Source: Clostridium carboxidivorans P7 (GTDB taxonomy: Bacteria > Bacillota > Clostridia > Clostridiales > Clostridiaceae). From it: 64,000 nucleotides of DNA. Positions 17,843 to 26,950 of the stretch are shown one piece after another; position 1 is the stretch's first letter, and every line of letters starts with the position of its first letter. A program made the translations under genes and the position numbers. The notes below the pieces were generated by a model. The model searched no databases, was not told where the DNA came from, and saw only the letters and a list, made by a program, of their open reading frames with translations. The stretch lies in contig NZ_CP011803.1 of the NCBI RefSeq assembly GCF_001038625.1, forward strand, positions 2,852,001 through 2,916,000, read 5' to 3'.

Positions 17843-18763
17843 TTATTTTATTCCTAAAAATTCATCTTCATTTAAAAACCTTATATTTTGTCCCTTTATA
17901 TTTAAGTCTACTGCTCTTTTAAGCTTAGTACTCATTTCTTCTCTACGTAAATCTTTTGCATCTTTCATATTAGTCACTAAAATTGTTGTCTTTCTCGTAA
18001 CAGAACTTCCTGTAGTTCCTCCAAGTACTCTAACTAATCCCATAGCTTCATCTCTTGGCATAGAATCCAGCCTTCCAGTGAATACCACTACTTCATTTTT
18101 ATATGCATCAGTTTTTAATCTTTTAAATACACTTCGTTTTTTAGGAACATAAATTCTATTAGACGTTTTTATTGTAATTCCTTTAATACGTGACGGCTTA
18201 TATTCGCAGCCATCTACAGTTCCTATGCTTACTCCTACTAGTTTAGATATTTCATCAATATCATCACATTTTAATTCCGCTGCTATATTAAGTAATATAT
18301 TGCTGCATGCAAGAGCATCATACAATGCATCATGGTGCTTGAACTCATATCCTAAAAAGTCATTTACTGTGTTTAATTTTGCATTTTCAATTCCTCTATA
18401 AAAATTTTTGCTGAGTTTCATGGTACAAATATATTTAAACTTTGGCAGATCTATATCATAAAGTTCTGCAGTCTTCCTTAAAACTGATATATCAAAGGAA
18501 GCATTATGAGCTATTACTAAATTTCCATCAAAATAATGCTTAATCTTTTCCCATACCTTATCAAACTCTGGTTCATTCTCAACCACAGCTGGTCTTATTC
18601 CATGAATTCCAATATTAATTGGCATAAATCTCATTTCTTTAGGTCGTATTAAGTGATGTATTTTTTCTACAACATGTCCATTTTTAACAACGGCAATACC
18701 AATTGAGCATGGACTATTTCTTCTTTCATTTGCAGTTTCAAAATCTATAGCTGTAAAATTCAT
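17843..18763 (-). CDS. DEDDh 3'-5' exonuclease with BRCT domain
   Basis: The 306-residue protein starts with the epsilon-type exonuclease motifs: FTAIDFETAN (ExoI, Asp and Glu), AHNASFDISVL (ExoII) and HHDALYDALA (ExoIII, the DEDDh histidine). The C-terminal part (about 220-306) is a BRCT domain (NEVVVFTGRLDSMPRDEA, ILVTN). This fusion is common in Firmicutes as a stand-alone proofreading-type exonuclease annotated as a DNA polymerase III epsilon-like protein. Its task in repair or RNA/DNA trimming is not defined. AGGAAAG lies before the ATG. Confidence 0.9.
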   Translation of the reverse strand: MNFTAIDFETANERRNSPCSIGIAVVKNGHVVEKIHHLIRPKEMRFMPINIGIHGIRPAVVENEPEFDKVWEKIKHYFDGNLVIAHNASFDISVLRKTAELYDIDLPKFKYICTMKLSKNFYRGIENAKLNTVNDFLGYEFKHHDALYDALACSNILLNIAAELKCDDIDEISKLVGVSIGTVDGCEYKPSRIKGITIKTSNRIYVPKKRSVFKRLKTDAYKNEVVVFTGRLDSMPRDEAMGLVRVLGGTTGSSVTRKTTILVTNMKDAKDLRREEMSTKLKRAVDLNIKGQNIRFLNEDEFLGIK

Positions 18764-18830
18764 TTCTTTCCTCCATAATATTTCTCATTAAATTATATCA
18801 TTACTTTAAATGAAGAAAAGCATAAAAATT

Positions 18831-18864
18831 GAGGACGTTCTTAATACTAATACCAAACGTCCTC
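18831..18864 (-). terminator. Terminator after the RND efflux operon
   Basis: Stem GAGGACGTT / AACGTCCTC around a 16-base loop, with AATTTTTATG after it on the minus strand. It lies 30 bases after the efflux gene stop. Confidence 0.75.
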
Positions 18865-18896
18865 TTCCTTAAATCACATATTTCATAAATGTTAAT

Positions 18897-21800
18897 CTAT
18901 TTTCTAATCTCCTTAACTTTATCAATCATAGATTTTATTTTTTCTTGTAAATTTATCTCTTTTACTTTTCCCCATACATTTATCATTCCTGTTTTTTTCA
19001 ATAAGCCATTAAACTGTAACTTTAAACTACCATCATCTAGTTTTGTATTAACTATTGAATATACAACAGGAACTACAATGAAAGTGAGGAAAGTAGCTGC
19101 CAAAAGTCCAAACATTATGGTCACTGACATAGGTCCAAACAAGGCACTTTTTGAAAATGCAAGTGGAATTATACCTGTGATAGTTGCCACTGAACTTAAT
19201 ATTATAGGCCTAAATCTTTGGCTTACAGCATGAATACAAGCTTCATCTATGGAAAGTCCTTCCTTTCTTCCTTCAATTATATATTCTATAAGCAGTATAG
19301 CATTTCTTATAACTACTCCAATTAAGCTTATTATTCCCATTACAGCCGTTAGAGATAATGGCATTTGGAATACTAGAAGTCCTATTACTACCCCTATTAA
19401 GGCTAATGGCAGCGAACACATAATTACAAGAGGCTGTACAAAAGATTTAAATTGTATAAACAGCAGTATATAAATTATAAGTATAGTAAGTACCCCTGCT
19501 AAAGCAAGACTGGTGAAGTTTTTTTCTATTTGATATTTTTCACCATCATAAATAACATTTACTCCATTTAAATCCATCTTGCTTATTTTGCTGCTTAGTG
19601 CATCTTCCACATCTACTGAGTTATAACCTGTCTTTACATCACTGTACACAGTGATAGTTTTATCCTTCTTATAATGTTTTATCTGATCCAACTCCGAACT
19701 CAATTTAACAGAAGCTACTTGTGACAGCTGTACTTTATTATTCGTAACACTGGATTTAATCTGCAAATTTTCAAGATCCTTAACAGAAGCTATATTAGTT
19801 TTTACTAGTATGTCATACTCACTTCCATTTTTTCTATATACAGAACTACTGTAACCTTTTAATGCAATGTTTATTTGTTTTAATATATCTGACTTTAATA
19901 AACCAAGGGTTGACGCTTTTGCATCATCTATATTTACTTCATATTGATAAGTCTTTTTTGCAGCATCATCCCTTACATTTAAGGTTCCAGGAATGTTTTT
20001 TAACTCCTGCTGTATTTTATCCGAAGCTGCATATACTTGATCCAAATCTTCTCCAGTAAGTCTTAATCTTACAGGAGCACCTATAGGTTCAGCTACTTCT
20101 AATAACTTTACTGTAGCTGTACCTCCTGAAATTTTATTATCCAGTAAATCTTGTACATATTGAGTCAGCTCTTTATTAGTATTGAATTTTTTAGTTTTAT
20201 TTAAATCTACCTTTGCCAAAATTTGAGCAGTGTCCTTTGCTGGAGTTACTGTAGGTAATGTAATATAAAATCTAGGCATTCCACCACCTATAGCTGAAGT
20301 ATAAGATGTAATTTCTTTTTGTGACTTTAATACATCTTCCACTTGTTTTACCAACTTTGATGTACTATTAATATCTTCAACTTTTTCATTACTAACATCT
20401 ATATATATTATATTTTTATCTGCATAAGGGAAAAACTGCATTCCTAAAGTTTTTGTTATTCCTACAGATACTACAAATATTACCAAAGCTGCAATAATAA
20501 CTTTCTTTTTATGAGAAAGTCCATAAGTTAAAAGCTTATGAAACATTTTTTTGATCTTACTTTCCTTGTTAACGCACTTACTCTTTTTAAAAGCTAAAGC
20601 AGACATAGCTGGAGTTACAAATAAAGCTGATATATAGGAACAGGTCACACAAATTATTACCACTTGAGGCAAGGTTTTTAAAAACTCACCTACTTCTCCA
20701 GGTATAGTTAACAGTGGTAAAAAAGCTCCAACAATAATTAAGGTAGAAGTAAATACAGGTACAAACAACTTTTTCAAACCTTTAAAAGCGGCCTCATCAG
20801 GTTTTTCTCCTTCATCTATACCTACCTGTATAATGTCGCCTATTACAATGGCATCATCCACCAGTATTCCCAGTGCTATAATAAGTGCCGTAGTAGACAT
20901 TTGCTGAACTTTTATTCCAAGTACATACATTACTAAAAAAGACATTCCTATAGATATTGGAATAACTGATGATACTACTAATGCATTTCTAAGTCCCATA
21001 CCTATAAGTACAACTATAACTACTAAAATTACCCCTTCTTCAAGGTTCTTCATAAAAAATGATACTGAATCATTTACATCCTTAGGTTGAAACGTAACTT
21101 GATCTATAGTTAAATCCTTTGGCAATTGCTTTTTTATACTATCTAATTTTTTTGTTATATCATCGCCTATTAGAACAATGTTCTTATTATCCTGAAAGTA
21201 TCCTGAAAGCAGTACTGCATTACTTCCATTATCGGTATATTTATAATTAGAATCCTCATCATAATCCATAGATACCTTTGCTATATCTTTAATTTTTACA
21301 GTTTCTCCACTGTTTCCTGATACACCAACAATTGTATTTTGTATATCCTGAAGAGATGTAAAGGTACCTGGTGTTTTAACCTTTATTTTTCCAGTAGGTA
21401 AATTTAAAGATCCTGAAGGAATATCTACATTTTGTGCTTTTAACACAGAACACACATCTTCAATGGAAATAGGATACTTATTTATCTTAGTCCAATCAAC
21501 TTCTATCTTTACCTGTTTTTTCTGTTTTCCTTCTATATCAAATCTAGAAATACCACTAACACTACTCAATTGTTTCTTTATGTCATCTGCATAATTTCCA
21601 AGCTGTTCATAGGAATAATTTTTTCCAGATATACTTATAATCATACCTGTAGTTTCTGTTAGCTTAGTATCTATCTTACTTTCCTGACATCCCTCTGGAA
21701 GCTCAGATTGTAAATCCTTTATTTTATCTCTTAAATCTCTCCAGGCTTTATCCTTATCTGCATCATTGTTTAAATTTACAATAACTATGGAAGCGCTGTT

Positions 21801-22055
21801 TTGTGAATAAGATTCTACATAATCAAAACCACTTATTTCTTCCACCTTATCTTCTATTTTTTTGGATACCAGTTTTTCTATATCACTAGGTGAAGCACCA
21901 GGATATATTGTGGTAATCATGGCAGCAGGAGAAGAAACATCTGGACTTTCTTGCTTAGGAATAATGTGATAACAATAGAAACCACTTATAATGGCAATAA
22001 GTACTAAGACAAATATAATCTTTTTATTTTTTATGGCTGCTTTAATTAATCCCAT
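18897..22055 (-). CDS. RND efflux transporter, inner-membrane pump (AcrB/HAE family)
   Basis: The 1052-residue protein has the full RND layout: helix 1 near the N-terminus, a large extracytoplasmic loop, helices 2-6, a second large loop and helices 8-12. The proton-relay motif in helix 4 is visible as LGILVDDAIV, with the two adjacent aspartates. In a Gram-positive cell such pumps work with the lipid-anchored adaptor encoded upstream, without an outer-membrane channel. The adaptor gene ends 14 bases before the start, so both form an operon. Substrates are not predictable. Confidence 0.92.
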   Translation of the reverse strand: MGLIKAAIKNKKIIFVLVLIAIISGFYCYHIIPKQESPDVSSPAAMITTIYPGASPSDIEKLVSKKIEDKVEEISGFDYVESYSQNSASIVIVNLNNDADKDKAWRDLRDKIKDLQSELPEGCQESKIDTKLTETTGMIISISGKNYSYEQLGNYADDIKKQLSSVSGISRFDIEGKQKKQVKIEVDWTKINKYPISIEDVCSVLKAQNVDIPSGSLNLPTGKIKVKTPGTFTSLQDIQNTIVGVSGNSGETVKIKDIAKVSMDYDEDSNYKYTDNGSNAVLLSGYFQDNKNIVLIGDDITKKLDSIKKQLPKDLTIDQVTFQPKDVNDSVSFFMKNLEEGVILVVIVVLIGMGLRNALVVSSVIPISIGMSFLVMYVLGIKVQQMSTTALIIALGILVDDAIVIGDIIQVGIDEGEKPDEAAFKGLKKLFVPVFTSTLIIVGAFLPLLTIPGEVGEFLKTLPQVVIICVTCSYISALFVTPAMSALAFKKSKCVNKESKIKKMFHKLLTYGLSHKKKVIIAALVIFVVSVGITKTLGMQFFPYADKNIIYIDVSNEKVEDINSTSKLVKQVEDVLKSQKEITSYTSAIGGGMPRFYITLPTVTPAKDTAQILAKVDLNKTKKFNTNKELTQYVQDLLDNKISGGTATVKLLEVAEPIGAPVRLRLTGEDLDQVYAASDKIQQELKNIPGTLNVRDDAAKKTYQYEVNIDDAKASTLGLLKSDILKQINIALKGYSSSVYRKNGSEYDILVKTNIASVKDLENLQIKSSVTNNKVQLSQVASVKLSSELDQIKHYKKDKTITVYSDVKTGYNSVDVEDALSSKISKMDLNGVNVIYDGEKYQIEKNFTSLALAGVLTILIIYILLFIQFKSFVQPLVIMCSLPLALIGVVIGLLVFQMPLSLTAVMGIISLIGVVIRNAILLIEYIIEGRKEGLSIDEACIHAVSQRFRPIILSSVATITGIIPLAFSKSALFGPMSVTIMFGLLAATFLTFIVVPVVYSIVNTKLDDGSLKLQFNGLLKKTGMINVWGKVKEINLQEKIKSMIDKVKEIRK

Positions 22056-22068
22056 AATTAATTCTCCT

Positions 22069-23283
22069 TTACTTTATTGTAAGGCTGTAGCCAGCTTTTA
22101 TGTTTTTCATACCTTCAATAATAAGTTTGTCTCCTGACTTTAAACCTTCTGCTGAAACTTTACCCTCATCTGTAGCCCCTAAGGTTACATTTTTTCTAAC
22201 AGCTCGTCCATTTTCTGATACATAAACATAGTCCTCTCCATCATTTAAAATACTGCTAATAGGAATCCATATTCCATTTTTATTTCCTATACTAACATAA
22301 GTTTTTACAGTATCACCAACATAAAATGTATTGTTATCTACAGGCTTTAAAAGCTTAATTTCAGCACTATAGGTTCCAGAGGTTTTATCTGACATTTGAA
22401 CTATATTTGAAATTTCCCCATCTACCTTATTATTGCTAACTTTAACCTGAGCCTTTGTACCTATTTTCACTTTTTTAACATCATCAGAGGATAAACCTAT
22501 GGTAACAACTTGATTTTTACTTCTTACTAAAACAACAGGATTTCCTGCAGGCTGCATTTCCCCTTCTTTACAAAGTACATCTACAACATAACCATCTGAA
22601 TCGGAAGTTAAAGTTCCATCCTGAACTAAATTAGCCTTTGAATCATAATCAGCTTTTGCTGCATTTACTTGAGCCGATAAAGCTTGTTTATCTTCTTCTC
22701 TACTTCCATTTTGAAGCTGCTGCAAGCTTTGTTTTGCACCATTTAAAGCACTGACAGTGCTATCTAACTGAAGTTTACAACTATTTAAATCTTGTTTTGA
22801 AATCGCTCCTGAATTATATAATTTAACATTTTTATCATATAGGTCTTTATAATAATTGTAGTTATCCTGTGCATTTTTTACTGCTATATCAGCTTTACTT
22901 ATGTCTTCTTGCTGCGCTCCATTTACTGCCTTATCATATTGTGCAGAAGCCGAATCCATCTGAGCTTTAGAAGCTTCCATGGCAAAGTTCAAATCACTTT
23001 TATCAAGTTCAACTAAAGCATCGCCTTTCTTTATCTCCTGACCCTTTGACACATATATTTTAGATATCTTACCTGAACTTTTGAAGGAAAGCTTTCTCAC
23101 CTCACTACCACCTGTTATTCCTTCATATTCCAACGAAACAGGATTGTTTTCATTTTTTAGTTCTAAAATTTTAACTGGATAATTTTTAGAAGTATTTTTT
23201 TCTGAATCACCCTTACTACCACATCCACTTAGCATAATTACAGTTATAAACAGTGAGCAAAAAGATAAAAATTTTTTATTCAT
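22069..23283 (-). CDS. Efflux adaptor lipoprotein (HlyD/membrane fusion family)
   Basis: The 404-residue protein has a signal peptide with lipobox LSGC (Cys21), a split biotinyl-lipoyl domain (KIYVSKGQEIKKGDALVELD and DSDGYVVDVLCKEGEMQPAG), a coiled-coil hairpin of about 110 residues between the halves, and beta-barrel and membrane-proximal domains at the C-terminus. It would be anchored outside the membrane and link to the RND pump encoded next. AGGAGGT precedes the ATG. A mobile-element-like repeat lies between this gene and a tetR-type operator about 370 bases upstream. Confidence 0.9.
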   Translation of the reverse strand: MNKKFLSFCSLFITVIMLSGCGSKGDSEKNTSKNYPVKILELKNENNPVSLEYEGITGGSEVRKLSFKSSGKISKIYVSKGQEIKKGDALVELDKSDLNFAMEASKAQMDSASAQYDKAVNGAQQEDISKADIAVKNAQDNYNYYKDLYDKNVKLYNSGAISKQDLNSCKLQLDSTVSALNGAKQSLQQLQNGSREEDKQALSAQVNAAKADYDSKANLVQDGTLTSDSDGYVVDVLCKEGEMQPAGNPVVLVRSKNQVVTIGLSSDDVKKVKIGTKAQVKVSNNKVDGEISNIVQMSDKTSGTYSAEIKLLKPVDNNTFYVGDTVKTYVSIGNKNGIWIPISSILNDGEDYVYVSENGRAVRKNVTLGATDEGKVSAEGLKSGDKLIIEGMKNIKAGYSLTIK

Positions 23284-23351
23284 GGTATACCTCCTATAAT
23301 TTCAATAATATAATGCTTAACTTTTACAGTTTAAGCATAATGCGACACAAC

Positions 23352-23598
23352 TTTTTCAGAGGACAGAGGACAATTGACAGAGGACAGTGAAGGATGATTT
23401 TTCTCCGCTTTGCTGCGAAAAATCTTTAATTAAATTTTTGATGGCTCGTCTCGCTAAAGCGAAACATTGTTCACTTATATAAATTCAAATCTTGTTTTGC
23501 GTTAGCAAAACAAGATTAAAAATAAATTAGTTTTCCGACTTAGGGAGAAAAACTCACCTTCATTGTCCTCTGTCCTCTGTCAATTGTCCTCTAAAAAA
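23352..23598. mobile_element. MITE-like element with GAGGACA-rich terminal inverted repeats
   Basis: The left end AGAGGACAGAGGACAATTG and the right end CAATTGTCCTCT are inverted copies over about 36 bases, both built from repeated GAGGACA units. The interior holds further hairpins, for example AATCTTGTTTTGC / GCAAAACAAGATT, and AGTTTTCC / GGAGAAAAACT. No reading frame is present. It looks like a non-autonomous element inserted in the promoter region of the efflux operon. Confidence 0.65.
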
Positions 23599-23646
23599 TG
23601 TTTCGCATTTTTTTATTATGTGCAAAACTTATATTTAATCATATAA

Positions 23647-23680
23647 AACTCTTGTTTATTAATAGACATGTGTTTATTAT
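23647..23680 (+). promoter_or_regulatory. TetR-type operator and promoter, partner of the one at 40849
   Basis: Inverted repeat AACTCTTGT / ACATGTGTT overlaps TTGTTT (23652-23657), a 17-base spacer and TATTAT (23675-23680). The block from about 23640 to 23710 is a close direct repeat of the tetR promoter at 40840-40910. No gene follows it on the plus strand, so it is either an operator for the efflux operon or a relic left by rearrangement. Confidence 0.55.
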
Positions 23681-23909
23681 AAAATGTGTGTTGTATAACT
23701 TCAATCATTAATCTAGTTGTGATTTGTTGATTATTCAACATATAATAGACAAGTGTTGGATAAATATCATTTTTTTTCATGGAACCTACAATATTTTATA
23801 GAATGCTTTTTACTTAAAAAACAAAAAATTTCTATGCAATAAAAAAAGAAGCATTATGCCATCATAGCAATACATGCTTCTCTAACTTTTCTCCAAAAAT
23901 ACATTATAT

Positions 23910-24926
23910 TTAATTATTTAATACTCTAACAGATTCCCTCTCGAATATTGATGTACTTAAAGTAATTTCAACTTTCTCTTTCCACTGTGTAATAACATCT
24001 ACAGCCATTTGTCCCATTTCATAATGAGGAATGGTTAATGTTGTAAGAGGAGGATTTGTGTACTTTGCATCCTTTATATCACCTATACTGATTACAGAAA
24101 TATCCTTGGGAATGCTTAATCCATGTTCCCTAACAGCACTCATAGCTCCAATTGCAATATTATCATTTGCACAACAAATTGCTGTTAATTCTTTACCCTT
24201 GGACATCAATGATTTACAAGCATCATATCCCCCTTTTTGAGAAAACTCACTACTGGTAATATACTTCTTATTGTACTCAATGCCAGCAGCGTCAATTGCT
24301 GCTTTAAATCCCTTTAATCTCTCCATGGATGCAAATATTTTTTGCGGACCACCGATAAAACCGATTTTTGTATGTCCTCGTTGAATTAAGTATTCAGTAA
24401 CTTTCCTGCCAGCATCAAAATCATTTATCATCACATAGGGAATTTGAATTCCTTGAGGAGCCAAGGATACAATTTTTAAGCCATATTTTTCATATCTCAC
24501 AACTTGATTCTCAAGCTTTTCTTTATAATCCAGCTGATCAAATCCTCCACCTGCCAGTATTATACCTTTTACCCTATGCTGCCAAAGATGATAATGGTAC
24601 CTCAATTCATCTTCAGGATTACGTCCTGTATTACAGACAAAAGACAAATAACCAAGTTCACTAGCTCTATTAGTTACTCCATTCGCTATTTCTCCAAAAT
24701 AAGAATCTGAAACATCTCTTACAATTAGACCTATAATATCGCTAAACTTTCTCTTTAAACCCTGAGCAGCTTTATTAGGGGTATATTGTAATTCATCAAT
24801 TACTTTCAATACTTTTTCACGTGTACTTGCCGCTACTGGATAATTAACATTATTTATTATACGCGACACAGTAGTAACTGAAACTCCTGCTTGTTTTGCT
24901 ACATCTACAATCGAAACATTTTTCAT
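23910..24926 (-). CDS. LacI-family transcriptional regulator, copy 1
   Basis: The 338-residue protein has the LacI helix-turn-helix and hinge (IVDVAKQAGVSVTTVSRIIN, then TPNKAAQGLKRK) and a periplasmic-binding-like sensor domain (IIGLIVRDVSDSYFGEIANG). It is divergent from the dapA-family gene at 25889, whose promoter carries two LacI-type palindromes. Its near-identical paralogue is at 34496-35512. It is expected to respond to a sugar-acid or related metabolite, which is inferred. GGAGAGTATAC precedes the ATG. Confidence 0.93.
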   Translation of the reverse strand: MKNVSIVDVAKQAGVSVTTVSRIINNVNYPVAASTREKVLKVIDELQYTPNKAAQGLKRKFSDIIGLIVRDVSDSYFGEIANGVTNRASELGYLSFVCNTGRNPEDELRYHYHLWQHRVKGIILAGGGFDQLDYKEKLENQVVRYEKYGLKIVSLAPQGIQIPYVMINDFDAGRKVTEYLIQRGHTKIGFIGGPQKIFASMERLKGFKAAIDAAGIEYNKKYITSSEFSQKGGYDACKSLMSKGKELTAICCANDNIAIGAMSAVREHGLSIPKDISVISIGDIKDAKYTNPPLTTLTIPHYEMGQMAVDVITQWKEKVEITLSTSIFERESVRVLNN

Positions 24927-24957
24927 ATGTATACTCTCCTAAAAAACAAAATTAAGG

Positions 24958-25096
24958 TCAAGTGATTCTTAGACTCAGGTGGAGTTTTCCTGTGAGGAAT
25001 GCCTCTCTACATCTGAGTCTTAGAAGAACTTATCCAGGCGCGTAGCAGTGCTTATCCCCAACTTGAGGTATTAGCAATGGTATCGATCGGATAAAA
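24958..25096 (+). ncRNA. Candidate structured RNA, dispersed repeat copy 2
   Basis: This is the shortest copy. It has the same start (TCAAGTGATTCTTAGACTCAG), the stem GACTCAGGTG / CATCTGAGTC, the block AGAAGAACTTATCCAGGCGCG, stem TGCT / AGCA with a short loop, and the end CGGATAAAA. It lies between the divergent lacI and dapA genes, on the plus strand, and begins 31 bases from the lacI start. It ends next to an AAAACGTTTTC palindrome. Confidence 0.5.
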
Positions 25097-25677
25097 CGTT
25101 TTCTTCAATTTACATCATTCTTTAATTACATATAGTTAAAAATATTATAATATATACTTACATCTAGAAATCATCAAAAGCCACAGTCTTATGGAGATTA
25201 ATATACATATACATTATAAAAAATTTGTATTTAAATTTTCTCATTCATGCATATTATATATAATTTTTAACATATTAACAATATAAAAAAGTAATAAGTA
25301 TGATAAAAAAAGCTTTTATTTTAAAAAAGTGAAGATTTATTTCATTTTTTTACATTTAATTATAACATTTTTCAGTTATATTGCAACAAGTGTATTTCTA
25401 TCCATAAACTTTTTAGAAAATATTATCTGTATTTTTTTTACATATACCTGGTGCAAATGCTATTTTTTAATGTACTTAAATTTAAATATTATAATGATTA
25501 AAAAATTAATTTTTCATATAAGCATCTAAATACAGCCTTATAGTTACACAGCTGATATTATTGATTTTATCCATGTTTTTTTAGTTTTGTCATACTTTCA
25601 TTTAGCTTATAATTAGACTACTCAAAATAATATACATGTTTAGAAACAAAATAATTTTTAAAAAATTTAAAAAATTA
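25097..25677. other. Long AT-rich intergenic region upstream of dapA copy 1
   Basis: Nearly 600 bases with very high A+T. An operator-like AAAACGTTTTC lies at its left edge (about 25093-25103). No convincing gene was seen; a short frame at 25329-25529 has a GTG start and no ribosome binding site. Confidence 0.4.
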
Positions 25678-25728
25678 TTGACTTTATAGAAAACGTTTTA
25701 TATAATAAAATCACAGAAAACGTTCCCT
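25678..25728 (+). promoter_or_regulatory. dapA copy 1 promoter with two LacI operators
   Basis: TTGACT (25678-25683), a 17-base spacer and TATAAT (25701-25706). One palindrome, AAAACGTTTT, fills the spacer, and a second, GAAAACGTTCCC, lies just after the -10 box about 27 bases further on. The same arrangement precedes the other two dapA copies. Confidence 0.8.
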
Positions 25729-25888
25729 ATCAAATTATGACATGATTTATTTATAAGATTGCCATATTTTAATAGCATTCATTTGTGAACACTACAAGAA
25801 AATGTTTCTATTAAAGGAATTTTAACATCAAAAGGTATTTGAAGAGGAATTGTTTAAAAAATTTATTTACAAATGGAGGAATTTAATA

Positions 25889-26833
25889 ATGAAAAGAGAA
25901 TGGGGCGGAATATATCCAGCAATAATGGTACCACTAAATGATGATTATTCAATCAACGAGAAGGAGTTCAATAACTATATAGATTGGCTACTTCAATATG
26001 CTGACAAAGGAATAGCAGGATTAGTTACAAATGGACATACTGGAGAAATAACAGGATTTTCAAATGAAGAAAGAGCACATGTTACAAAGTTAGCAGCTGA
26101 CAGAGTTAAAGGTAAAGTTAAGATCATTTCAGGGGTTTGTGCAGAAGGAACTTTTGATGCTATAAACCAAGCTAAAGCAGCAGAAGCAGCAGGAGCTGAT
26201 GGAATTTTACTTATGCCACCACACTTATGGTTAAGATTTGGTATTAAGCCAGAAGGAGCTCTTAAATTTGTAAAAGATGTTGCAGAAGCTATAAATATAA
26301 AGATATTTATACATCTTTATCCTTCAAATACAAAATCATTTTATCCAATAGATTTATTATTAGAAATGTGTAAAATCCCTAATGTTGTAGCAGTTAAGAT
26401 GGGAACTAGAGACATGCCTCTATATGAAAGAGATGTACGTATATTAAGAGAAAAAACACCTGAAACAACATTACTTACTTGCCACGATGAAAATGTTTTA
26501 TCAACAATGATTCAAGGACTTGATGGAGCTTTAATAGGTTTCTCAGGATGCGTACCAGAATTAATAACTGCTTTATTTAAAGCTGTTCAAAACGAAGATT
26601 TAGTAGAAGCTAAAAAGGTTAATGAAAAATTATTTGCAGCAGCACAAGGTATCTACGGAATAGGAGAACCTACTGGAGAAGCTCATGCAAGAATGAAAGA
26701 ATTCTTAGTACAACGTAAAGTATTCACATCACCATTAATGAGACCACCTCTAATGCCTTTAGATCAACATGAAATAGACGTTGTTACTAAAGCATTAGCT
26801 GATTCAGGTGTTGAAAAAGTTAATTTAGTTTAA
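25889..26833 (+). CDS. DHDPS/N-acetylneuraminate lyase-family aldolase, copy 1
   Basis: The 314-residue TIM-barrel protein has the family signatures: TGE at 51-53 within TNGHTGE, Tyr144 in HLYPSN and the Schiff-base Lys170 in VVAVKMGT. The family makes or splits 2-keto acids through a lysine-pyruvate imine. The substrate cannot be told from sequence; linkage to a LacI regulator, an MFS carboxylate-type carrier and a fumarylacetoacetate-hydrolase homologue points to breakdown of a keto acid or sugar acid to pyruvate. The ATG at 25889 follows TGGAGGAATTT; an upstream in-frame start (25850) is unlikely. Copies 2 and 3 are almost identical. Confidence 0.88.
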   Translation: MKREWGGIYPAIMVPLNDDYSINEKEFNNYIDWLLQYADKGIAGLVTNGHTGEITGFSNEERAHVTKLAADRVKGKVKIISGVCAEGTFDAINQAKAAEAAGADGILLMPPHLWLRFGIKPEGALKFVKDVAEAINIKIFIHLYPSNTKSFYPIDLLLEMCKIPNVVAVKMGTRDMPLYERDVRILREKTPETTLLTCHDENVLSTMIQGLDGALIGFSGCVPELITALFKAVQNEDLVEAKKVNEKLFAAAQGIYGIGEPTGEAHARMKEFLVQRKVFTSPLMRPPLMPLDQHEIDVVTKALADSGVEKVNLV

Positions 26834-26847
26834 TATATCTTGGCAAT

Positions 26848-26879
26848 ATATGCGTTTCTTAACATTAAGAAACGCATAT
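26848..26879 (+). repeat. Intercistronic stem-loop between dapA and MFS, copy 1
   Basis: A 15-bp stem ATATGCGTTTCTTAA / TTAAGAAACGCATAT with almost no loop, starting 14 bases after the dapA stop. Equivalent stem-loops occur at 32929-32962 and 39221-39252. There is no T-tract, so it may set mRNA stability or partial termination between aldolase and transporter. Confidence 0.65.
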
Positions 26880-26950
26880 TAAATAATACGATAAGTAAAC
26901 GTTTTACCAAACTTTGTGTTCTAGACACAGCGAAAGGAAGGATTGTTAAT

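Noticed and set aside
23352-23598. CRISPR-like reading of the repeated GAGGACA units
   Set aside because: The units are short, irregular and arranged as inverted ends of one element, without regularly spaced unique spacers.
25329-25529. A 66-codon frame upstream of dapA copy 1
   Set aside because: It has a GTG start without ribosome binding site and a Phe/Ile/Lys-rich product expected by chance in AT-rich DNA.
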